Source of the DNA: JAYEKL01 sp034660995
GTDB lineage: Bacteria; Patescibacteriota; Minisyncoccia; JAHIHE01; JAGLIN01
NCBI GenBank assembly: GCA_034660995.1
Contig: JAYEKL010000052.1
Coordinates: 1 to 15,874, forward strand
DNA: 15,874 bases
Reading direction: 5' to 3'
The translations under genes and the position numbers were made by a program. Shown in pieces: positions 1 through 5,617 of the stretch (position 1 is its first letter; every line of letters begins with the position of its first letter). A model generated the notes under the pieces. The model made no database searches. It was not told the origin of the DNA and worked only from the letters and a program-made list of their open reading frames with translations.

Positions 1-1213
1 TAACAAAAATAAATTCTACCAACTCCCCTATCTCACTCAACTTCTTCATTCGTTCCTGCTCAAGCGAAACAACTTTTTTCAAATATTCAAAATCTATTTT
101 CTCGCCAGTGCTTAATACTTGATACTTAATACTTGATACTTTCTCTATCAATCCTGCCTCAATCAAATATGGCACGCATAACTTAGTTAATTTCTCCAAA
201 TCCATCTCCCGAATATAACTTCCATTGATCCAATCCAATTTTTCTGTATTAAAAATTGCTCCTGTCTTATTAATTCCAGACAGGTCAAATCTTTTTATTA
301 TTTCATTAAGCAAAAATATTTCTTCTTCTGTTTTTGGGTTCCAGCCAAGCAGTAATATAAAATTTAATAAAGCTTCTGGCAAATATCCTTTGTTTAAATA
401 ATCTTCAACAGAAACATCACCTTGTCTTTTGCTTAATTTACTTTTATCAGGATTAAGTAAAAGTGGGAGATGCGCAAACTTTGGCACTTCCCAATTAAAT
501 GCCTTGTAAAGTAAAATATGTTTTGGGGTTGACGGAAGCCATTCTTCGCCTCGAATAACATGTGAAATTTCCATTAGATGATCATCAATAACATTCGCAA
601 AATGATAAGTTGGAAATCCATCTGATTTCATAATAACTTGGTCGTCAATTGTTTTATTGGCTATTTTTATTTTTCCATAGACTAAATCGTCAAATTCTGT
701 AAAGCCATTTTTCGGGACTTTTAGACGCACAACAAAAGGTATTTTGTTATCAAGAAGTTTTTGAATTTCTTTCTTGTCTAGTCCCCTACATTTTCCGTCA
801 TACATTGGGGCAACTTTTTGCGCTTGCTGTTCTTTTCTCATTTCGTTAAGTCGCTCTTGACTACAGAAGCAAAAATATGCATAATCATTCTTTATAAGTT
901 CGTCAACATATTTTTTATATATTTCTAACCTCTCAGACTGCATATATGGTCCAAAATTGCCTTTTTGATTGATTTTATTGTCATTATCTATAAATATACC
1001 CTCGCTATATTCAAGTCCTATTAAATCAAGTATTTTTGCTAAGTTTTCTATGGATCCTTCAATATATCTTGACCTGTCTGTATCTTCAATTCTCAATATG
1101 AAATCACCATCGTTATGTTTAGCAAAAAGATAATTATAAAATGCTGTTCTTAGGCTTCCAATATGAAGATAGCCTGTTGGACTTGGCGCAAAACGAGTTC
1201 GTATTTTTTTCAT
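1..1213 (-). CDS. gltX: Glutamyl-tRNA synthetase, C-terminal end beyond window
   Basis: Class I aminoacyl-tRNA synthetase that charges tRNA(Glu) with glutamate in the cytoplasm. I translated this frame by hand: it opens MKKIRTRFAPSPTG with the HIGH-type box as HIGS at residues 17-20. The catalytic lysine loop appears as KLSKRQG, in place of KMSKS. The zinc-type Cys pair CFC and a later GKC are present in the CP1 region. About 404 codons are visible and the frame is still open at base 1, so the anticodon-binding end is missing; family members are about 460-500 residues. The ATG at 1211-1213 gives the canonical N-terminus. No Shine-Dalgarno precedes it. A heptamer repeat (111-138) encodes the odd run SIKYQVLSIKYQVLS near residues 359-368, inside the anticodon-binding region. 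It is divergent from the gene at 1351. Confidence 0.95.
   Translation of the reverse strand, partial: MKKIRTRFAPSPTGYLHIGSLRTAFYNYLFAKHNDGDFILRIEDTDRSRYIEGSIENLAKILDLIGLEYSEGIFIDNDNKINQKGNFGPYMQSERLEIYKKYVDELIKNDYAYFCFCSQERLNEMRKEQQAQKVAPMYDGKCRGLDKKEIQKLLDNKIPFVVRLKVPKNGFTEFDDLVYGKIKIANKTIDDQVIMKSDGFPTYHFANVIDDHLMEISHVIRGEEWLPSTPKHILLYKAFNWEVPKFAHLPLLLNPDKSKLSKRQGDVSVEDYLNKGYLPEALLNFILLLGWNPKTEEEIFLLNEIIKRFDLSGINKTGAIFNTEKLDWINGSYIREMDLEKLTKLCVPYLIEAGLIEKVSSIKYQVLSTGEKIDFEYLKKVVSLEQERMKKLSEIGELVEFIFV
111..138. repeat. Heptamer tandem array inside gltX
   Basis: Four consecutive 7-bp units on the plus strand, alternating CTTAATA and CTTGATA. They are read in frame by gltX on the minus strand as repeats of SIKYQVL. 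The same two heptamers recur in murF at 6278-6310. Confidence 0.85.
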
Positions 1214-1229
1214 AAAATTTATTAATATT

Positions 1230-1258
1230 ATTAAAATGTGCTCAAAGAATGTGCTCAA
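1230..1258 (-). promoter_or_regulatory. Weak candidate gltX promoter within a tandem repeat
   Basis: On the minus strand there is TTGAGC (1258-1253), a 17-bp spacer, then TTTAAT (1235-1230), 17 bp upstream of the gltX ATG. The TTGAGC box is part of a 13-bp direct repeat, so a second copy lies just downstream. Matches are 4/6 and 5/6, which is modest in such AT-rich DNA. Confidence 0.3.
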
Positions 1259-1260
1259 AG
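1235..1260. repeat. 13-bp direct tandem repeat (2 copies)
   Basis: AATGTGCTCAAAG occurs twice back to back (1235-1247 and 1248-1260). It sits in the divergent gap between gltX and the 1351 gene, ending 6 bp before the TTGACA box of the plus-strand promoter. It could be an operator or simply one of the many short repeats here. Confidence 0.8.
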
Positions 1261-1266
1261 ATAGTA

Positions 1267-1295
1267 TTGACATTTGGCTAAAAATATGATATGTT
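1267..1295 (+). promoter_or_regulatory. Sigma70-type promoter of the zinc-finger-like gene
   Basis: A perfect TTGACA (1267-1272), a 17-bp spacer and TATGTT (1290-1295, 4/6) point at the gene starting at 1351. The expected start near 1302 gives a leader of about 50 nt that contains the Shine-Dalgarno at 1342. Confidence 0.6.
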
Positions 1296-1341
1296 GTCTT
1301 GTTAGGATCGTAAACAATAAAGATTCTATCGCTTATTGAAT

Positions 1342-1347
1342 AGGAGG
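1342..1347 (+). promoter_or_regulatory. Shine-Dalgarno AGGAGG fixing the start at 1351
   Basis: AGGAGG lies 3 nt before ATG 1351. It would fall inside the coding region if the upstream TTG at 1336 were used, so it favours the ATG. The spacing is short. Strong SD sites are rare in this window and occur only before the two plus-strand genes. Confidence 0.65.
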
Positions 1348-1350
1348 AAC

Positions 1351-1815
1351 ATGTCGGAAAGAATATATTTAAAACCAGAGAGAGCGTATCTGAACAACGA
1401 GGGAATAAGACTCGTTGAAAAAATATATGAGATTAGAGGAGTTGCCAGAAGGGAAGTTGGAAAGGGTCCCTTCAGGATAATACAAAGGATTAGTAGTGAG
1501 CCAGGAAGTGGTGATGACTATGAAGCAATTTCGGTGTTCATCCCCGAGTTTGGGATGCCAATTTTGGTTCCAGAAGATGGAATTGAAAGGACAGAAGAGT
1601 TTGAAAGACCGAAAAAGTGTAAGGTCTGCGGAGCTATTCTCGAAGATACTTGCGTTTTTTGCCCGAGCTATATGCCGGGCTGTTGTCCAGGAATTTTATA
1701 TCACGACAAGTGCCAAAAATGTTGTGATTACGACTGGCAATCCACTATCGTATTTAGATACACGAAGGAAGAGATAGAAAAATATTGTCTTTTTCAAAAT
1801 AGACTAAGGAGATAA
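1351..1815 (+). CDS. Cys-rich zinc-finger-like protein, unknown function
   Basis: A 154-residue protein I do not recognise. The N-terminal 85 residues look like a small mixed alpha/beta domain. After that comes a Cys-rich segment: C90-x2-C93, C101-x2-C104, C111-C112, H118, C121-x2-C124-C125. This spacing is what a two-site zinc fold (RING or treble-clef type) would use, but I cannot assign a family. There is no signal peptide or membrane segment. It stands alone on the plus strand between gltX (divergent) and a minus-strand gene (convergent), with its own promoter, SD and perfect-palindrome terminator. Its base composition looks less AT-rich by eye than its neighbours. The ATG at 1351 is preferred over TTG 1336 because the AGGAGG lies between them. 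It is probably an accessory, laterally moving gene, which is inference. Confidence 0.75.
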   Translation: MSERIYLKPERAYLNNEGIRLVEKIYEIRGVARREVGKGPFRIIQRISSEPGSGDDYEAISVFIPEFGMPILVPEDGIERTEEFERPKKCKVCGAILEDTCVFCPSYMPGCCPGILYHDKCQKCCDYDWQSTIVFRYTKEEIEKYCLFQNRLRR

Positions 1816-1833
1816 GTAATCTCGGAAACATAG

Positions 1834-1866
1834 CTACCGAATAATATTATTCGGTAGATTTTTTTT
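1834..1866 (+). terminator. Intrinsic terminator, perfect 24-bp palindrome
   Basis: CTACCGAATAAT (1834-1845) is followed directly by its exact reverse complement (1846-1857), then A and eight T residues to 1866. This is a classic rho-independent terminator for the plus-strand gene ending at 1815. The minus-strand side lacks a T tract, so it should work in one direction only. Confidence 0.9.
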
Positions 1867-2170
1867 ACGATATTTTTTCTCGGTATTCCTCAACTCTTTT
1901 TACAAACTCTTCTACATCGTCTTTGTGCATTCTAAGAGAATGATACATATCCATTTTTCCGCTAAATCGCAGATCTTCTGCTAAATTGGGATATCCACCA
2001 TCTTCAAGTCTTCCATCTGCGTAGCGACTTATTTGCTGTGTCGTTCCATTCAATATTTTAGAAGCTACATCGCTAAAGCTAACAAAACCATCCTCATCAA
2101 CTTCAAAACTTTCACCCATGATCTCAATCGTGTTTTCTTCTACTTTCTCCATTTGTTCTAAATTTTTCAT
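1865..2170 (-). CDS. Small acidic protein, possible excisionase-like winged helix
   Basis: A 101-residue protein without a confident family. The middle and C-terminus resemble a MerR/excisionase-type DNA-binding domain. Helix FSDVASKIL (residues 32-40) precedes a TTQQISRYADG segment (43-53) that could be the recognition helix. After a wing-like stretch the protein ends with SLRMHKDDVEEFVKRVEEY, similar to the 'R.....L..F' ending of such domains. The first 28 residues are strongly acidic. It follows ftsQ with an 18-bp gap and is probably co-transcribed with it. Its stop codon overlaps the T tract of the opposing terminator at 1834-1866. There is no Shine-Dalgarno. The DNA-binding reading is an inference from pattern only. 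Confidence 0.6.
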   Translation of the reverse strand: MKNLEQMEKVEENTIEIMGESFEVDEDGFVSFSDVASKILNGTTQQISRYADGRLEDGGYPNLAEDLRFSGKMDMYHSLRMHKDDVEEFVKRVEEYREKIS

Positions 2171-2188
2171 ATTTATTATTTTATTTTT

Positions 2189-3217
2189 TTATTTATAAAA
2201 AATCTTATTTCCAGATTTAAGATATATATATTCTAACGTATTTATTTCATTTTTACCAATTCCTATTGATATAAAATCTTTTAAATATGTTGTTTGTGTT
2301 TTTGCGTTATCAATAGTATTAAAATAAATTCTTATGTTTTTATTTGTGTATGCGATTATCTCTCTTGTTTTTGCTCCTTTTGTTTTATAATATTTAATTT
2401 TTAAATCAGTGTCGTTTCTAATATTATTGTCTAATTCAAAAACAAAATTTATAAAATCTTCATCTGCGACCTTATCATTTATTTTTATTGGTTCTAATAT
2501 AATATCTTTTTCTTTATCCTCCTCTTTATCTTCTGGGTCATCAGAAATTTCCGAATCAATTAGATTTTGAATGTCATTTGAAGGTGTTAACGTTGCTTCT
2601 TTTGCTTTTCTTTCTCTTTCTCTCTCTAATTTATCTTCTATTTCTTCTTTGATTTTTATTTTTTCTATAATTTTTATAAATTTTTTATCTTTATAAATTT
2701 CCATACCGTTATCTTCAGTCATAAAAGCTATTCCCTTAAGGTCAAGATAGTAACAATTTTCAGTTCTACACCAAAGAATGAGAGGATTTTTTTCTGTAAT
2801 TTCTATTTCCAATGTATTTGGAAATTTCTTTTTAATCATTATAGTTTCTATTTCTGGAAATTCATTGAGTAATTTCTCTCTTAATTTATCTTTGTCACTA
2901 AGAAAAAAATTCTTTCTAGAAAGAATAACTAAAGCTTTGTTTGAATTCTCATTTTCTATAATTTTTTCTATGCCCTCTCTAGAAATAGTTTTATTTCCGC
3001 TTATATTTGTTTCTTCAATTATAAAAAACTTTGAGAAGAAAACAAAATATATAATAATAAAGATAAGTATTGCAAATAGTCCCCTCTTTAATTTTTTAAC
3101 AGAATCATTTTTATTTTTTTTAGAAAAAAGATGTTTACGACTCATAAATTTTTTTGGCTTTCTTTGCCAAAATTTCACCTTTTTTTTTCTAAATAGTCTA
3201 TTTAAAAATTTATTCAT
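2189..3217 (-). CDS. ftsQ: Cell-division protein FtsQ/DivIB, POTRA domain
   Basis: Bitopic membrane protein of the divisome that bridges early and late division proteins through its extracytoplasmic POTRA domain. The cytoplasmic N-terminus (1-45) is very basic, rich in Lys and Arg. A single transmembrane helix follows at about 46-67 (LFAILIFIIIYFVFF). The POTRA/FtsQ domain covers about 66-142, with the recognisable core NISGNKTISREGI and KKFPNTLEIEITEKNP. Between residues 185 and 245 lies a charged, low-complexity insertion rich in Lys, Glu and Asp, which makes the protein longer (342 residues) than most FtsQ. The start codon is embedded in a 7-bp repeat array (3212-3239) and no SD is present. 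It sits directly after femAB in the cell-wall block, consistent with a division and cell-wall cluster. Confidence 0.85.
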   Translation of the reverse strand: MNKFLNRLFRKKKVKFWQRKPKKFMSRKHLFSKKNKNDSVKKLKRGLFAILIFIIIYFVFFSKFFIIEETNISGNKTISREGIEKIIENENSNKALVILSRKNFFLSDKDKLREKLLNEFPEIETIMIKKKFPNTLEIEITEKNPLILWCRTENCYYLDLKGIAFMTEDNGMEIYKDKKFIKIIEKIKIKEEIEDKLERERERKAKEATLTPSNDIQNLIDSEISDDPEDKEEDKEKDIILEPIKINDKVADEDFINFVFELDNNIRNDTDLKIKYYKTKGAKTREIIAYTNKNIRIYFNTIDNAKTQTTYLKDFISIGIGKNEINTLEYIYLKSGNKIFYK

Positions 3218-3239
3218 AATTCATAATTCGTAATTTATT
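3212..3239. repeat. Heptamer array spanning the ftsQ start codon
   Basis: ATTCATA, ATTCATA, ATTCGTA and the degenerate ATTTATT lie in tandem, filling the gap between the femAB stop and ftsQ. The ftsQ ATG (3215-3217 on the minus strand) is inside the first unit. The array therefore replaces any ribosome-binding site and offers further in-register ATG triplets 7 bp apart. Confidence 0.8.
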
Positions 3240-3240
3240 G

Positions 3241-4266
3241 TTAATATCCTCTTTTAATCTTCCTTCCTGTTTCAATGGCCCATGTAATTGCGTATTTTCT
3301 GTCAATCGGTAGATCTTGGCAATGTAGTAGCTCTTCTTGGTATCCACCAAATCCTTTTTTAAATTTTGTAAGTCCTGTCCAAGGATGCTTTGGTTTGTTT
3401 TCAACAATACCATAAAAGTTAAATCTTTTCTTTCCCCTTCTTTTCGCATCCTTAATTGCTTCCCAGAGATTCAAATATGATGATGGAATTTTATAATATT
3501 TTGATGACGATGAGCCGTGATGATAGAAAGCTTGTTCTCCGTAGAATACTATAATAGCGGATGAAATTATTTCTCCTTTGTATTTTGCAGAGAATATACT
3601 TATTTGATTATCGTTTCTAAACGCATCAATTTCGTTTTTTATATAATCATAAGAAAACGGAATAAATTTATGTCTTTTTACTGTTTCTAAATGAATATCG
3701 TAAAATTCTTTCAGATATTTTTCATTTGCACTTTGTATAATTTCAACGCCTTCTTTTGTCGCGCGTCTAGTTAGATTACGATGCGTTTTTCTCATTCCTT
3801 TTAAAATTTCATCTTCGCTTTTTGTAATATCCAAAATCCATGTTAATTCTGGATGCATCATATGAATTGGCGCGTTTTTAAAGCCAGCTTTTTTAAAAAT
3901 TTCTAAATTTTCAGAAGTATTTTCCAGAATCGGACTAATTCTAATAAAACCAACATTCTCTTCTTTTCCAATATTTTTTAAAAACACAAATAATTCATTT
4001 AATATATTGGATATTGGATATTGGATATTGGATGTTATTATTGGTCCCTGTGGAACGAACAAGAATGATCCTCTTCTTGCATTTACTTTTATAACTAGCG
4101 TGATTGCTAAAAGTTTTTCATTATCAAAAACTCCAAGTCGCCAAATTTTTTCTCCTGTATTTTTATTAAATTCTCCCCAATTCCAAGAATGTAAAAAAGT
4201 AACTTTCTTATTTTCTTGAACGAAGTTTTCCCATTGAAGTTTATTGTTTATTTCTTTGATTTGCAT
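3241..4266 (-). CDS. FemAB/FemX-type peptidoglycan bridge aminoacyltransferase
   Basis: GNAT-fold enzyme of the Fem family. Such enzymes transfer amino acids from aminoacyl-tRNA onto the lipid II stem peptide to build the interpeptide bridge. Two GNAT halves are visible, about residues 1-145 and 150-310. Family signatures include the opening MQIKEI with LHSWNWGEF (26-33), VPQGPI, the MRKTHRNLTRRA stretch (158-169), and near the C-terminus the diagnostic HPWTGLTKFKKGFGG (294-308). Full length is 341 residues. I chose ATG 4266 because the family N-terminus starts there; the ATG at 4311 would add 15 atypical residues and lies at the edge of a hairpin. Four perfect 7-bp copies at 4004-4031 encode part of SNIQYPISNI (79-88). 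Neighbours murF, the DegT enzyme and ftsQ support a cell-wall role. The amino acid added is unknown. Confidence 0.85.
   Translation of the reverse strand: MQIKEINNKLQWENFVQENKKVTFLHSWNWGEFNKNTGEKIWRLGVFDNEKLLAITLVIKVNARRGSFLFVPQGPIITSNIQYPISNILNELFVFLKNIGKEENVGFIRISPILENTSENLEIFKKAGFKNAPIHMMHPELTWILDITKSEDEILKGMRKTHRNLTRRATKEGVEIIQSANEKYLKEFYDIHLETVKRHKFIPFSYDYIKNEIDAFRNDNQISIFSAKYKGEIISSAIIVFYGEQAFYHHGSSSSKYYKIPSSYLNLWEAIKDAKRRGKKRFNFYGIVENKPKHPWTGLTKFKKGFGGYQEELLHCQDLPIDRKYAITWAIETGRKIKRGY
4004..4031. repeat. Four perfect heptamer copies inside femAB
   Basis: ATATTGG repeated exactly four times (28 bp) within the femAB coding sequence. Since 7 is not a multiple of 3, loss or gain of one unit would shift the frame; three units would not. 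It encodes the SNIQYPISNI segment. Confidence 0.9.
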
Positions 4267-4310
4267 ATATAAGTCAAACTTAGAAATTAAATTTTGATGG
4301 TATAAAAACA

Positions 4311-4327
4311 TAGAGACTAAGCCTCTA
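4311..4327. repeat. Small palindrome between the DegT gene and femAB
   Basis: TAGAG (4311-4315) and CTCTA (4323-4327) flank a 7-nt centre in the short gap. Read on the minus strand it is GTAGAGGC then TTAGTCTCTA, which resembles the GTAGAGAC-type palindrome at 12067-12094. It is too short to be a convincing terminator. Confidence 0.5.
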
Positions 4328-4329
4328 CA

Positions 4330-5589
4330 TTAATCATTTATTATCCTTATTATCTTCTCAATATCTTTTTTATCAATCCCGTGGTGTGTTGGCAAATTAA
4401 CACATTGCGAGCTTACCTTTTCAGCAATTGGACAACTTCCTTTTTGGTATCCAGCTTTTTCTAAATCAACTTCAACTGGACCAATTGCTTGTGGAAACCA
4501 ATCTCCTAAAATTATGTGATGTTTTTTAGCTTTCGCAATAAACTTTTTTTTATTTTGAACTAATATAGTATACCATAAATATATATTTTTTGATTCTGGA
4601 GTAGATTGTGGCAATCTTATATTTTTATTGCTGGATAATTTTTCTTTATATAATTCCGCAGTTCCTATTCTGTGATTGTTAAATTTATTAATGAGTTTCA
4701 TTTGATGCAGGGCAATTTTAGCAAGAGCATCTGGCAGACGCGCTGGAAAATTTTTTGGCCTTTGACCCGTTTTTTCTCTTTTGGTATAGGCTTTTGTTAT
4801 AATTCCAAATTTAACAGATAAATACATTATTATTTTTCCAATATTGAAAAAATAATATAAGTTCAGAGCTTTAAAAGTTATAATAGGGTGCAAGAGCTGT
4901 TGTATGATCAATGATTTTTTGGGATACGGCATTTGGTCTCTAAGTTCCTTTATTTTTTTGCCAAGTTCTTGGTTTGCCGTTGTAACCATCCCACCAGAAA
5001 CAGATGAAATAATCTTGTCTCTTCCAAAGCTGAAAAAAGCTATATCGCCTATCATTCCAGTTTTTTCGTTTTTATATTCCGCTCCTAAAGAATGCGCGCA
5101 ATCTTCAATTACAAATAAATTATGTTTTTTAGCAATTTTCATAATTTCATCCATTTCTGCTGGATTGCCGAATGTATGTTGAATAATAATTACTTTTGTT
5201 TTATCTGTAATATTTGCTTCTATTTTGTCTGGAGAGATATTATAAGTTCTTTCGTCTATATCAACATAAACGGGTTTTGCTTTGCACCATTGTATTACAT
5301 TAGATAATGCTACTGTAGTAAAAGCTTGTAAAATTACTTCGTCGCAATCTTTAATTCCTAAACACTTTAAAATTGCGTAAAGTCCGCTTCTTCCACTGTC
5401 AAAACTAATTGCCCAGCGAGAATTTGTATATTCACAGAATTTTCTTTCTAATCTTCTTGAATTTTTACCATCTTGCAGTTTTGTTAAATTCCAAGGAAGT
5501 AAATATTTACTTGCAATAAAAATATCCCAAATCGTATAATTTGGCGCAAGCGATGATGCTATCGGTTGAAATTTTTTTAGAATTGACAT
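4330..5589 (-). CDS. DegT/DnrJ/EryC1/StrS-family PLP aminotransferase
   Basis: Fold-type I PLP enzyme of the sugar aminotransferase family, which usually aminates keto-sugar nucleotides for surface glycans. The catalytic core is intact. The cofactor Asp is in IEDCAHSLGA (D163), and the Schiff-base Lys is K192 in FFSFGRDKIISSVSGGM. The early FDSGRSGLYAIL segment (63-74) contacts PLP. The long hydrophobic-basic stretch at about 220-275 (HPIITFKALNLYYFF and on) is larger than usual and could pack against a membrane or prenyl-linked substrate. Length 419 is slightly above the family average for the same reason. It lies between murF (28-bp gap) and femAB in the envelope block. Sugar substrate unknown; a role in decorating wall or surface polymer is inferred from context. 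No SD precedes the ATG. Confidence 0.85.
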   Translation of the reverse strand: MSILKKFQPIASSLAPNYTIWDIFIASKYLLPWNLTKLQDGKNSRRLERKFCEYTNSRWAISFDSGRSGLYAILKCLGIKDCDEVILQAFTTVALSNVIQWCKAKPVYVDIDERTYNISPDKIEANITDKTKVIIIQHTFGNPAEMDEIMKIAKKHNLFVIEDCAHSLGAEYKNEKTGMIGDIAFFSFGRDKIISSVSGGMVTTANQELGKKIKELRDQMPYPKKSLIIQQLLHPIITFKALNLYYFFNIGKIIMYLSVKFGIITKAYTKREKTGQRPKNFPARLPDALAKIALHQMKLINKFNNHRIGTAELYKEKLSSNKNIRLPQSTPESKNIYLWYTILVQNKKKFIAKAKKHHIILGDWFPQAIGPVEVDLEKAGYQKGSCPIAEKVSSQCVNLPTHHGIDKKDIEKIIRIIND

Positions 5590-5617
5590 AGATTGACTTT
5601 ATTAGTGTTAATAATAT

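Noticed and set aside
111..138. Heptamer arrays as a CRISPR array
   Set aside because: Units are 7 bp with no unique spacers, and no cas genes are present.
4267..4311. N-terminal extension of femAB to ATG 4311
   Set aside because: The added 15 residues do not fit the family; the canonical start is MQIKEI at 4266. Not excluded, since neither has an SD.
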